A stretch of 64,000 nt of DNA from Ampelocalamus luodianensis (taxonomy: Eukaryota; Streptophyta; Magnoliopsida; Poales; Poaceae). The notes below the pieces were generated by a model that did no database searches, had not been told where the DNA came from, and worked only from the letters and a program-made list of their open reading frames with translations. The stretch spans positions 39,252,342 to 39,316,341 of the forward strand of contig CM070619.1 of assembly GCA_036346255.1 (NCBI GenBank), in the 5' to 3' direction. This document shows, piece after piece, positions 46,542 to 58,543 of the stretch (the first letter of the stretch is position 1; each line of letters begins with the position of its first letter). Both the position numbers and the translations under genes were made by a program.

Positions 46542-48853
46542 TGTAATACCCCGAAAGTGAGATAAGCGAATCGCCGAGAGAGATTTAATTAATCGGGAGA
46601 GAACTAAATAGATTTACGGGAAGGACCAATTGAAAAATGCTAAATTCTTCAGTTAGAGAGGGGAAAACGTCGTTTGTATCCAGCCTGGGCTTGGGCCCCG
46701 GCCCATGAGGGCAAAGGGGGTGGCCGGCCAAAGGGGCGCCACTTCCCCCAACCCTAGCCGCACCCCACCTCCTCACCTCTCCCCATTGAGCCGCCACTCT
46801 CCCTCACCTCTCCCCTCCTCCACCATGCGCCCCCATCCTTTCCTCCCTGGTTACCACCCCTTGCACCCCCTCCCTTGCACCTCCCCTAGTCCCCCCATTG
46901 CTGCCGGCCAAGGGAAGAAGAAGGAGTCGCCTACGGGTGGCCGGCCAAGAAGGAAGAGAAGAGAGGAAGGAGAGGGGAGAAGAGAAGGAAGAGGGATCTC
47001 CAGCAGGGACTCGCGATCTTCGGCTGCTCCAAGGGTAACTAGCATCGTTTATTGTTGTGTGATTAGTCGTGGAACCGGAATCGATTAGTTTTGGCTAGAT
47101 TGGAGTCTGTTTGCTAAAGTTGCAGTTCTGTCCAGTATATTGTACAGCCAGTTTCGTATGTTTAGAGGCTGAATTAGGAGATTTGATCTCCTAGAGTTAT
47201 GTAGATTATGTTCTTAGCTTTCAGTGGCCGCCAAGTTCACCCAAATCCGATTAACGTTTAGAGAGTTATGATTTTTCTAAGACTGCTGTTCCACTGCTCT
47301 GTCAGCAATTAGGCAGTTTGTAGAAAACCGACTAAAAGTGATGATTAAAGTGGAAATCTGAGAACCCCAGTATAACGAAAGTTGTAGATAATCCTTCTAG
47401 ATTTCAGGAAAACTAAAGATCATGGAATTCGGACGAACGTAGAGAAAGTTATGATAATTTCATTATTGCTGTCCAGAAACCCGACGCGAGAATGGATACT
47501 CTGTTGTTTAGTTTGGTAGGGCTAGTAAAGGGCCGAATCAGAGAACCTCACCTACTAAGTTTATTTAGAAATTTTAATTACCTTTCCAGAATGTCCAAGA
47601 TCATCCTATTTGGACTCCTGAGCAGAAAGTTATGAATTTTTGAAGTCTGCTGTCTGCAGTGACCGATCGCTAGAAATTAGAAAAGCTAGACGTGATAAGA
47701 AGTTAGCGATTTCGTTTGTAATGTGATGTATGATTTTGGCCCAGTATGCTAGTCTTAGTTTGGGGTTATCTTCTTGTCCAGGTGGCAGCGAGATCCCAAG
47801 GGCAGCACCCACTTCGCGTCCGCCGTTCTCGCGTGGTTGAGGCAAGTATTCGGGTTTATGTGTAGTATTGGTTGCATGTCATGATTGAGTGGTGTATTGT
47901 TTATCATTGCCACGTGAATGTGTTGTAGAGATGATTCTAGTTGTGTTGATGCTTGCAAGTTATGTTTAAGGTTCCTTCATGATGCTATTGTTTACATACC
48001 CTGATTACATATTGAATTATGATATTGAAAATATGATGTTGTAGTACTTATGCATGTTGGAGCATATTGAGACATGGTCACGTGGTGACCAAGAGTACAT
48101 TGTTGAGGTCCCTGTCATATGTAATGACAGGCTTGAGGTCCCCGCATTCATGGAATGTGGGCAATGGATACAGAGGTCCCCATCATTGTGATGACAGGCA
48201 AAGGTCCCTATACATGTGATGTATAGGCTCTTGGTCCCTGTGCCAGAGGGCACAGGCATGGGTATTCATTGACGGATGAATACCCCGCATTACCGGTAAA
48301 ATGCGAAAGGAGATAAAGATCAAAGTGTGCATAGCATTATCACCATTTTAATACTTGATATGCCATAACGGTGTTGAACAAAGTTGTTTTTAGATATTAT
48401 GTCTATTTGAATGTTGCAACCTTGTTGATACTTGCTGAGTCGTATGGCTCACCCTTGCTTTGTCTTGTTATAGGTACTTCTGGCAAGAACGTCATGCATG
48501 GGAGGGAGTAGACATTGGAAAGCACGCACTACCTCACAACATTTATGCAATTGCTATTTAGGTTCACTCAAGAATAAATAACTGTGTGGAAACCATCTAT
48601 GGATGTTTCATGATGTTGGTTGTCGGATTATTCATTGTTATGAGAACGATGTTAATTGCTTACAATCGTACGATTATTTAATATGCATGAAAGATTTGGA
48701 TTATAGAAATAATAATACTAAATGCCATGGTTATCTGTTGGTACCTCGTTTTTTTTTGTTATTTATACAAAGGAAGTTCTGTCGAAAATTTATAGATTGT
48801 TCTAGTTAGTTTAGTTCTTGTAGCATTCTAGGCTCATCCGAGTGGGTGTTACA
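46542..48853 (+). mobile_element. Solo LTR H inside the hAT element
   Basis: TGTAATACCCC...GGGTGTTACA, 2312 bases, flanked by CCCCC on both sides (46537-46541, 48854-48858; a run of C, so the exact edge is less certain). Arrangement and phrases ('ggtacttctggcaagaacgt') relate it to the A and B LTRs, in plus orientation. No interior. Frames at 46705-47088 are in the GC-rich leader. Confidence 0.82.
48076..48305. repeat. Row of eight hairpins in LTR H
   Basis: Consecutive inverted repeats: GGTCAC/GTGACC (48076-48090); CCTGTCAT/ATGACAGG (48111-48131); CCCGCATTC/GAATGTGGG (48141-48161); a weak TCAT/ATGA one (about 48178-48197); CCTATACAT/ATGTATAGG (48207-48227); CCTGTGCC/GGCACAGG (48237-48256); GGGTATTCAT/ATGAATACCC (48260-48285); CGCATT/AATGCG (48286-48305). 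Most are set apart by 'gaggtcc'-like spacers. Stem sequences differ but are each self-complementary. Confidence 0.85.
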
Positions 48854-48858
48854 CCCCC

Positions 48859-49640
48859 TGCGCTTGAACCTCCCGTGAGAGGCCGCCAAGGCTGTGGAGT
48901 CAGAGAAGAAGAGTATGGCCAAGAGTCAGGAAGAAGTAGATGATGTGCGGCCCGAAGCAGCGAAGCCCAGCGGCCAGGCCCAACCCACGTTCCCCACCGC
49001 ACCAGTCCCACAAGGCAGTCGGCAGTTCCTGTTCAAAATTTCCCAAATCTCAAATCCTCAATCAATTCTCCAACCGGCCAACCCCAAATCCAAATCCCCA
49101 ATCGACAAATCGAGCACCTGAAGGAGCGCCGCAGGTCCAGCTGGAGCCCGGGCCGGAGGAGCCGGAGGAGTAGGAGGGCCGGCCGGAGAAGGCGAGGGGC
49201 GGGCGCAGGCCGACGCCGTCGGCTGTCGCGCCGAGGAGGAGGAGCAGAGGCTGTGGATCTGCCGGCTGTAGACCTGCAGTCTGCGGAGGAGGCCGAGCCG
49301 CCGAGGCAGGAGGCCAGAGCTGGAGGAGGAGGAGGGCCGACCGTGCCGGAGCCCAGAGGAGAGGAGGTGAGGGGCGGGCGCGGGCACGGGCCAACGCCGT
49401 CGGCTGTCGCACCGAGGAGGACGAGCGGAGGACACTGAGCCGCCGACGCCGAGGCTGGAGCCGGACGAGGAGGAGCGCCGGCCAGAGGAGGCGAGGGGCG
49501 GGCGGCCGGGCGCGGGCCAGAGCCGGAGGTCGGAGGAGAGTAGGAGCTGTGCTTAGCAGCTGGATCTGGGACTGGGAGACTGGGCCGGGCGCTGCGCCAT
49601 TGCTACTAGTACTCGACAGCTCAAGAGTCAAGACTTAGCG
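48859..49640. other. GC-rich interior of the hAT element
   Basis: Very GC-rich with three imperfect copies of a 'gaggggcgggcg' module (from about 49191, 49367 and 49491), two of which continue into 'cgccgtcggctgtcgc'. Long frames on both strands (for example 49062-49631) come from base composition and the repeats. Confidence 0.6.
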
Positions 49641-49687
49641 ATTTCTTTTGAGTTTTGGCTGCTCACTTCTGCCACTGCCCACTGGTT

Positions 49688-49894
49688 ACTGGTATATACT
49701 AAAACTAGTTAGTACTTAGTAATTACTACTAATTTGTCACTTAGACTTAGTCATTAACTCATTAATCAATTACTCATTTGTTATTTTTTAATTGTTAGTA
49801 TGCTTCCACTGGTATATACTAGTTACTACTTGTTAGTCACTTAGTCATTAACTCATTAATCAATTACCCATTTGTTATTTGTTAATTGTTAGTA
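49688..49894. repeat. Tandem duplication, 120-base period, in hAT
   Basis: 'actggtatatact...aattgttagta' occurs at 49688-49807 and again at 49808-49894, the second with an internal loss of about 30 bases. Confidence 0.85.
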
Positions 49895-49969
49895 AGTTTA
49901 ATATAGTGTGGTAATATGGTATATATATACTCAATTAGCCATTTATTCATTATCCATAGGTTTGCAATT

Positions 49970-50104
49970 ATGGAGAAACGAACTTTGCGTAATTATTTTA
50001 CAAACAATTCAAGTAGCACTCCTCCAACCGATTCGCCACTTCAACTCTTTCAGCCCACCCTCATTTTTGTCCTGGATTCGCCACTGCAAACAACGCAAGA
50101 ATGA
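49970..50104 (+). pseudogene. Possible start of a hAT transposase
   Basis: A short frame from ATG 49970 begins MEKRTLRNYF, which resembles the N-terminus of plant hAT transposases of the TTF zinc-finger type. It runs straight into the right terminal repeat after about 100 bases, so all catalytic parts are missing. Short and uncertain. Confidence 0.35.
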
Positions 50105-51981
50105 GTCCATGACTCAACAAGTACAGTAAAAAGGACAGAACACACATACGAACAAGACATCATCATTAAAGAAAGCGAACATACATCGAAAGAAAACTTA
50201 GGAATGTATGTCATGAATGAATGTAATCAAAGATGGACTGCACACACGCTTATACCGGTATAGCTAGTGACACACCCGTCGGTGTTCACTTAAGCCCGCA
50301 CCTTAACAAAAGTGCGGGGATCCAAGTACCGTATGAAGAACGTTTCATACAAGTGTCCAAATCTGCCCATATTGGAATTGATGGCTCTTACGTGCCCATA
50401 CTGGAATTGATGGGTCTTTCTATCCACTCCCGTGGACGGGACATGACAATGTCCAAATCTGCCCACATTAGAATGGTGGGATTTACAATCCACTCCCGTA
50501 GATAAAACATGAATTAGATGCATGATATGAATTTGAACAATGGAAAGTATTAACTCCTAGCATAGATTCAACATATCTGAAAGAACATCGATAGTTCATC
50601 ATCTCTTGTAACACAAGATGTCACATCATATTCATGTAAACATTCACAATCACAGCACTTAAAATCAACAAAGTATTTGCCTTCCGTGTTGCGATGCGTT
50701 AGCAGGCAACGATGGTGCTCCAAAACCCGTAGCCTCGCTGCCTAAACAATTCAATAAACGAAATAAGAACCACATGGTACGCGACATGAATTAATATTCT
50801 ACACTACCCTCTTGATCACCCAAGTAATAGCCATAAACCCAAATATGAAAAACAGGCAGCACCACGGAATCGCAACAGGGCAGTCGCACAATAATGACCA
50901 TAGCTACTGACCCGGGAATCGAAACGAGGTGAGTCCAGATCCTACATAAACTTAACGATCATACCTACAACATTCTAGTTGACGAGATAACCCAATTCGG
51001 CCAAATTATTATACTAACAGGTAATTGAAACAGCAGAACAGAATCTGTCCGAACAGTTAAGACATCAATATTAAAACGTCCATAACTTTTAATCTACAAC
51101 TCCGAATTGAGCATTCTTTAATAATCTGAAAAGTTCATGAAATGATCTACAATAACCTAGTTAAGTGAAAACCCTGAATCGTCCCCTAACATAAACATAT
51201 TTTAGGAGACAACTAGAAAGGCAGTTCTCGTCAGAATTCTGGACAGCAGATACTAAATCTATCATAACTTTTGACTCAAAAGTCCGAATCAGGTGATCTT
51301 GGTTGCCACCGAATGCTAAGAACAAGAACTACATATCTACAGGAGATGAATATCTCAAATTCGGCCTCTAAAACCACGAAACAGACCGCGCAACATACTG
51401 GACAGATTTAACTTTCTACTCGCAGCAATACGATCTAATAAAAAATGAACCAAAACACGTGTACCACTAATCTATCTATGAGGATCAGCACTCGTTGCCC
51501 TAGGAGATGCACGAGACACCGATCCTTTCACGAAACACCAATGGTCGACGGCCTCCGGGCTCTCCCTTGATTTGGCCGGCCGCACCAAGGGAGGAGGGAG
51601 AGGTTGCTGCCACCAATGGAGAGAGAAGGGCCGCCTGCCACCGATGGAGGAAGGGGAGCACCTTGGGGGCTGTAGGGAGGTGCGGCCAAGAGAGGAGGGG
51701 GAGAAAAAGTCGCGGCCAAGGGGGAAGGGAAAGGGGAAAAGGTGGCCGACTAGGGTTAGGGGGTGTTGGGGCACATGGGCTTTAGGCCCATGGTGCCTCC
51801 CCCCTCTTGAAGAGGACCGGCCAGCCCACAGGCCACGGCCTGAGCCCAGTTGCCGTGAAAAACCAGTAACCCCCCCTCTCTAAACAAGATTTGACGAAAA
51901 ACATTCCCCGAATAAAATTAATCGCTACCGATTAAATTATTTTATCCCGATAGTTGATCCTCACACTTTTGGAATATTACA
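50087..51981 (-). repeat. B 5' LTR, right part
   Basis: Resumes after the hAT duplication and ends GGAATATTACA at 51981. It contains the site (near 50477) where the other LTR was hit by D. Nearly identical to 18116-19619. Confidence 0.92.
50240..50480. repeat. Hairpin row in B 5' LTR
   Basis: ACACC/GGTGT near 50271-50286, CCGCACCTT/AAGTGCGGG near 50295-50319, GTATGAA/TTCATAC near 50331-50350, and CCCACATT with AATG-GTGGG near 50461-50480. Spacers carry 'aagtgtccaaatctgccca' phrases. Same place in the LTR as the A and H rows, but different stems. Confidence 0.72.
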
Positions 51982-52044
51982 CTTTGTTCTTTGATTTGTC
52001 CTATACTTTGACTTTTGCAATTAACTAACTGATGTGTGACTACC
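51982..52044. other. Old flanking DNA between B and F1
   Basis: 63 bases, AT-rich; the last five (CTACC) are F1's target. No gene. Confidence 0.7.
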
Positions 52045-52326
52045 TGTCGGGACCCAAAAATGCAATTCTGGACCCTCTGTGTATTCTACACTAGTCCAGG
52101 ATCACGCTAGTGCACACAGCGGTAACATAGGTGAATATCAATCTACACAAGCGAAATATAACATAAACGAATAGTTTGAGTAACAACTTAGAGTTTTGAC
52201 CTTAAGGTCGGGGTTACAACTTATTAAGCCATGCAAGGCTAACACTAAAGAAATACTGCAGCGGAACGAAATAAACTCTGGCAAACTCCAATCAGCACAC
52301 CACAGAAACCGATCGGGATCGATGAC

Positions 52327-52383
52327 CTAGCGATCAACCTTCTTCCACAAACTCCTCCTCAAAGCGTGCGAAGACTCCTCCAT
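52327..52383 (-). other. Exon-like short frame in F1
   Basis: The minus-strand frame EESSHALRRSLWKKVDR ends in TAG at the place where F2 has TAA after EEES...LLKAIVR. The reading phase relative to F2 differs by small indels. Confidence 0.3.
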
Positions 52384-54403
52384 ACAGAGGTTTGGGCGCA
52401 AGTTTTACAACAAGCGTGAGTACACAACCGCATTCTCGCAAATCATACCACGAATGCAATATATAGATGCGAGGCTTATTCCAAAGGAATGGCTTACGTG
52501 GTTATTTTGCGAAATGCAACATTTGCAATTTAATACAAATAATAGATTGAAAGCATAGTTTAAAACAAATAAGCAATATTAATTTAACGGTTGTTTCCAC
52601 AAATACACACACTAAAGCGATTAATTCACACACCATATGATTGAGATCACACTCCCAATCCCACATTTTATGAACACTACCCTCATGTGAAATCCCCGGC
52701 GTTGTCCATGACCGAGGACGCGGCTATTCGAATAGATTGATTAACACTCTGCAGAGGTTTGTACACTTTACCCACACGATACAACTAGTGTAGCTAGCAC
52801 TAATCGTAACAAAACAGTTCGGCAACCGTCTCAACATTGACGTTCTTATTCACACGATCCCATATCACAAAGCTTAACCTATCCACGAACCCCAATGTTG
52901 AAACTCCGTAACCTACTAAGTTAGGCTGTCACGGACATGCGGTCGCATGCAGATGGCTCGATTCAATGGCGCACAAAGTTAAGTCCTTAATCGACCAAGG
53001 CAAGACTTCCGCTTTTCTAACTAAACCACACAGATAAATCCGAATCACAAAGCCACCATTCACACAAGATCCACCACTTGCCTCGGTCTAAATCTTTACC
53101 ACCCGGTTGGTTTAGTGCAACACATGCCATCACGAGTAATAGCACACAAAGACACACGTTTTATCACACAGTTCCATAATCACTTAGTCAATTTCATAAT
53201 TGCACTCACATGAGATGATGACTCGTAGCATGGCTAAGCAATTCTAGTCGGTGTAACCAACCATGTTGGCAATATGTTAATACCAACTAAATAATAAACC
53301 AATCTAGGGCGACAAAAGATTAAGGTATACAAGTAGGCAAGGTGAACATAACAGTTTGGATCAATAACTAGCCCAAAAGCAGTTAAACACATAATTAAAG
53401 TAAATGCAATAATTCAACACAATATAATTTGGTAAAACTGGGATTCAATATGATCAAAGGTATGACTTGCATTGGAATAGGTCTATGTACTGGTCTTGAA
53501 CTTGGTTGAAGCCTTCTTCGACGAAAACCCCCGAAGTATCGACGTCTACGCACAACCGAAGCAAAACAACCAAAACAAATAAATAACAGAGGCGAAACAA
53601 ACTCCAAAAAATTAAATACAAATCTCAGATAAATAGATCTTGAATTTATACAAATTTAGAAATTTGAATGGGCTCAATCGGAGTTAGGATGCAAAAGTTA
53701 TGGCCTTTGGAAGATTGAAAATACATAAAATGCTGAAAATCGTATTTCATGAATTTCAATTATTTTCCTAAAGGAAAATCAGATTATTGCGCAAGCCGAC
53801 GTCACGGAGGAATTTCGGAAAAGAAATAATAAAGAAATCTCGACATGTGGGACCCACATGACGAGGCTAGGCTCACGGTGGACTAGGTCCACCGAGCCTC
53901 GAGACTCGAGTCCGGTGGACTACCCACGTAGCGCACCCGTGGTCGCCACGTAGGCGCCACGCAAGCACAACCCCAGCCGGCAGCGGAGGTGGCGGACATG
54001 CAGCGGCAGTCGGCTTGTCGGCGGCGCGCCGGGGACAAGGTCCCGCGACGGTGGCTCGCGGCGGTGACGGCGGGTACCAGGGTGCAGGGCGCTAAGGGAG
54101 CACGTTAGTGTACTCGTTGGTCTCGGGACAACCAGAGCGGCGGCGGCAGGTCGGGCGGCGAGTCGTCACGGCCGTTGTCGGACGAGCGAACCGGTGGTGC
54201 TCGGCGAAGTGGATGGCACCGAGAGCTAGCCCAGCTATTGCGGCGGAGGTGCGACGATGAGGTCACGGCGGCGCGGCGGCGGCAGGGAGCACGCCAGAGA
54301 ACTTGCGGGTGAAAAACCAAAATCAAGCGCAACGGCGGCGCGCAGGGCTCGGGTGATCTAGGGTTGGGGTTTTGGTGCGGGTGTTCAAGCGATCCGGGGT
54401 CCT

Positions 54404-54411
54404 ATTTATAG
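54404..54411 (-). promoter_or_regulatory. TATA box of F1
   Basis: TATTTATA, that is TATAAATA on the minus strand, set between GC-rich stretches ('cgagctcc' before, 'ggaccccgg' after). Matches F2's site in place and strand. Confidence 0.7.
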
Positions 54412-55676
54412 GAGCTCGGGTCCGGGAGCGCGGCAAACCCTAAAAGGAGTCCGAGAAGGGCACGAACTCAATCTCGTGCTTAAAAGAAATTCGGGATATG
54501 ATTTTACCGGAATAGGTGCGGGAGATTAGGGATAAGATTTGGCGTAAAACAGGGAGTTTTAGTTAGAAAGCTCGTTGTCGGATTGAGCTTAGAAGCTCCA
54601 ATGGCGGGCGCGGCACCGACTTCGGACGCGGGAAGAAGCGCGCGAGACGACGACCTCGTGGGCCCACCGCCACGAGTGGGGCGAGCGCGCGCGTGGCGAT
54701 TTGATCTGAGCGCCCGATCTTGATCCAACGGTCCACAATCAATGAGACGATCGGAACCTCCGGTTACCTCACACGTATCTAGCCGTCCAAACCTGATCGA
54801 ACGGTGGGGAGCGAGCGGGCGCGCGGAGAGAGAGAGAGGGGTCGACAGCGGGTCCACTGCCGATGGGAGGCGGCACTGGCACACTGGTCCGAGGTCGGGC
54901 GAGCGCGAAATAGGAGTTGGGCCGGAGAGATTCGGCCCAAGAAGTTTTCTGAGATTTTAATAGATTTTCCATTTTAGAAAATACCAGAAATTCAAATAAG
55001 CAATAGAAAATAGCAAATGAACTCAGAAAAATTCTAGAAAAATCTAGAAAATATATCTGAGCACATAGAACCCAAATAAAATAGTTTTGGCTATTGTTCA
55101 TGTTGAGATTATTCACATTAAATGTTTTTGATTGTAAAGTCCAATTTCAAGCTTTTGAAGTTAAAATCCAATAAAATCCAAATGGTGAATTTTTCCCTAC
55201 TAACTATTTAAAAGATTTTTAAGCTCTGAAAATTGGGATGTTACACTACCTAGTGAGTAATTTAGTGATTTGTTGTTCAAAGCTAACCAGACCTGAAAAG
55301 AACATTTTTTCTGAGTTGTCAGCCCTGATTGGATATGTAATTCACTATAGAATAGATTTGTGCTATTATACCAGTCATGCTAGATATGCAGGCAAGTTTT
55401 GGCAGAGCTACTATTGCACCAGTCATGCTAGATATTTGGTTAAGAAAACATTGTAGGTCATACATATAGATTTTGCAGCGTAAAACTGTATGCAATTATA
55501 TAGTTAGTAAGACTGTAAGTTTTACTTGGCCTTGATTCTATCAGAAGATACTTGTTTGTGTCTACATTCTTTGTCGAAACACTCCATTTTATTAACTTTA
55601 GTACTTGCGGGATTGTATTTGTGTAGAAATTTGATAGGTGGGATCCAATATAGTATGTCTAGTTGGCAGCTACTGG

Positions 55677-55693
55677 TTTTTTTTTTTTTTTTT
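55677..55693. repeat. Poly-T run
   Basis: Seventeen T in a row. Confidence 0.9.
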
Positions 55694-56025
55694 GCATAGG
55701 ATCCAATATATTAACTTGCTATTGAGCTGACAATGGAAATATACTCCCATTCATGTTGTCTTCTGCCCTTACAAGTTGTGCTCAATCACCAGTTGGAATA
55801 ATTTCGCTAGACACTTGCAGTTCACAAATTATATCACGATTTAATATTTATTTGCAGTATTAGGTTATGTCCAATTTCTTGTATGTGTGCAAGTTTAATG
55901 CATATAATTTTTTCTTTTTGAAATTGCCTGATGTTGTGCCTACTGGTTGGTTGAAAATTTGTATGAGGACTGCAATAGATTTGAAGTCATGTTTATATGG
56001 TCTTCAAATTTGGTTTCCTGTAGTA

Positions 56026-56047
56026 ATATATATATATATATATATAT
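56026..56047. repeat. AT microsatellite
   Basis: Eleven AT units in the AT-rich substrate. Confidence 0.9.
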
Positions 56048-58543
56048 TTGTGAAATCACCTTTTTTTGTTCATTCTCCATAACGGTTTTCCTTGCTACTA
56101 CTTCCCGCTTTCTTAATATCTGCAATATAAAACGTTGTAGAATGTTATATCATTTTTTTCCTTTGATGCATATCAAAACCAACATACCTATAGAAATATC
56201 CTATTAAAGTACCAGCCAGGTGAAAACCTGCGTACCATTTTAATTAAAATTTCATTGTCAGGTACTGTGCAATTTCAGTATAACTTGAGTGCAAATTCCA
56301 TAGTTGCAATATTTAATATGTTTGATGGACAGTACTACTCTCTAGTATTAAAGTATCTCTGTATTTTCTTTGAAGTATATTTGGTATTTGTTGTTGCTTC
56401 TAGAAGATTAGTAGCATGCATTTCTCTCAGGTAAAAAGTTGCATTGAAGTTGTGCAATTTTTGGTATTTGTTTCTAAAGGACTACTAGCTGTTTAGAATT
56501 TAGATGTTTTAAGGCAGATATGTTGAAGTGGCTAGTGAGAATGGTACACTTTAATCAACATTGGTAGCTATCTTTGTTTAGTTTTGTTCAGTTATATGTT
56601 AAATAGCATATTCAGAGGGGTGCCCTCTTCAAAGATGATAAAATTTGTGACATGTTCAATTATGTAGTAACTAGCATGGTGTTAGAAGCATGAACATATG
56701 TGTTGCAACATGGTTCTGTTGATTTTGTTTTTTTGGTCTGTTTGTTTTTTTTTTCTAATTTTCTGGACTCGTTTTGTTGTCTACTTCATGGTGTCGTCAG
56801 CCCAAAATTCAGTTGCTAATGGGCCTAGAGCACATTGCTCTTAATTTCTTGAAAATTTGGATTTGCTGTCCAAAAAACCCACTCATGTACAAACCAATCT
56901 CCTTAGCAGGCCTATCTAAAATATTTTACGACCCATTAAAATTTGTGGGTATGTTAGCAAAGATGCAGCTAAAAAAACACAGAAAAGCTTTGTTGTACAC
57001 ACGCCGATTGTGCAACCCAGCAAAACGGGTAGAAAATCCGTCCTGACAGACCCGTTAGCAGCAATAGAGACAACAAAGCATACATCTCCTAACGGCCATT
57101 TGCAGGCCATTTCATTTAATTTTTTAGTGTTCAAAATCCTGCAATTTTTGTTCTTTGGTTGTGTAACTTCTATTTGGTTCTATATTTAATATGTTTCTAA
57201 GGGAAATTCTTCATGAAAGTACAAACTAGGTATCAACTTGCACATCATTTTACTAAAACTTTCAGAGTTTGGATTGTTGCAATTTTAGTTCACTGGATGT
57301 GTAACTACTATTTGATTTTAGATTTTTTATTAGATATTGAGCTGTAAAAGTAGGACTGTTCTTGACATGCAAATTGTCATTTATATTAAGCAAAAATTTT
57401 CCTTTTTAGTTTTCTTATTTCTTCTTATCTTGTGATGCCATATACTTGTGAAATACCTGCCATACAAAAAGCTAGGTAATATGTGATTTCAATAGAAATT
57501 TATGTAAATAATCATATTGTCTTTTGTATAGTCATTTTTTTTAGGAAAATTGAAGTCCATATGAATTATTGTTGTGGCTGTAATGGATGTGCAATTTTAT
57601 AATAATGGGAGTGTAACTAATACAAATTTGTAGATGTATTAGAATATACCTCGTTTGGTATTGGCATGTGTGAAAACATAGACGAATGTTCGTCTGAAAT
57701 GTTGTTTGCATTCATAATGACATTCATGCTTTCTACTCTTGCAATGCATGTTGGTTCACAAATTTTCACCATGCTGACCTCCTGTTTTTAGTTGAAAGTT
57801 GATGATACAAATGATTTTTTAATAACCACCTGTAGATAACTTTCATTTAAGTCATGTTGATATATAACTTGCATACCATTTGTATTAAACTTCCAGTTTA
57901 TTGTAATGTGCAATTGTAGTACATTGTGAGTGCAATTATCATTCTACTCTTTTTATTTTGCTCTTTTGTTATGTAATGTGTAAATGTAGTACATCTTTGC
58001 TTATGTTTTTTTTACCTTTTGCCTATTCCGTAAGTGTGTATGCTACAAATTTCTTGTTTGGCCAATTAAGATGTGATATCTTCATGTTCATGATGTTTGT
58101 ATGGTGATTTATATGTAGATCGTTATACTTAATCAATTGTCAGTTGACTGTGGAATTAATATATGAACAATGATATATAGTTAAGCTATGAACAACACCT
58201 GCTACATTAGAAGTTGCATACCATTTTAACTAAACTTGCAATCCCATGCAATATGCAAGTTTAGTTCTTTTACAGTGCAAGTTCCATTTAACCCTTTTCT
58301 GATTGGGTTCACCTGGGTAGGACCTTTCTGTCTTTGGTAGAATAATTTTTTATTCCTTTGGTTTTTTATTTTGTTTTATGTTAGGGTTAACCTAGTCAAG
58401 ACATTTTGTGTCCTTCTTAGAATAATTTATGTTTGTTCGGTTTTTAATTTTGTTCTATGGTAGGGTATTGCAATTTCAATATACAAGGGTACTAATGTTT
58501 CAATACGACCCCATGTTAATAAAAATAAGTTCAAACATGTTAT

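Larger units (their letters stand above)
46474..50086. mobile_element. Non-autonomous hAT-type DNA transposon
   Basis: Perfect 14-base terminal inverted repeats CAGTGGCGAATCCA (46474-46487 and, inverted, 50073-50086), with a shared 'gggtgggct' block just inside. It is flanked by 8-base duplications CAAACACC (46466-46473) and CAAACAAC (50087-50094), 7 of 8 identical. CAGTGGCG ends and 8-base duplications are typical of hAT elements. Without the inserted LTR H it is about 1.3 kb and has no full transposase. Confidence 0.85.
18116..51981 (-). mobile_element. Element B: chromodomain Ty3/gypsy retrotransposon (Tekay/Del-like), interrupted
   Basis: Minus-strand element with 5' LTR at the right (46088-51981), primer site, gag, protease, RT, RNase H, integrase, chromodomain, polypurine tract and 3' LTR (to 19619). 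Order and motifs are those of a plant chromovirus, most like Tekay/Del. Three insertions break it: A2 in gag, a hAT transposon in the 5' LTR and giant LTR D in the 3' LTR. The left end lies outside the window. Confidence 0.92.
52045..55245 (-). mobile_element. Solo LTR F1
   Basis: TGTCGGGACCC...GGGATGTTACA, 3201 bases, flanked by the exact duplication CTACC (52040-52044 and 55246-55250). Same family as F2. No primer site, polypurine tract or pol inside. The reverse complement begins TGTAACATCCC, like family E, and shares an 'attcgaatag' block with it, so E and F are related. Confidence 0.9.
55246..58543. other. AT-rich old substrate DNA, no gene recognised
   Basis: About 3.3 kb between F1 and G. 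Frames are short and show no domain. A phrase like 'gcataccattttaactaaact' followed by a 'tgcaatttnagtnca' word recurs near 56230, 57240, 57871 and 58215 at irregular spacing. A less AT-rich island (about 56780-57110) with 'gacccgttagc' words interrupts it. It may be the interior of an older transposon or intergenic DNA; I cannot tell. Confidence 0.5.

Noticed and set aside
48076..48305. CRISPR-like array
   Set aside because: The regularly placed units are hairpins with different sequences; there are no identical repeats and no cas genes.
49062..49631. 189-codon Arg/Pro/Ser-rich frame
   Set aside because: Made by GC-rich repeated modules inside the hAT element; other frames of the same DNA are open too.
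56774..57046. 90-codon frame in the AT-rich substrate
   Set aside because: No motif, no codon pattern, interrupted composition.
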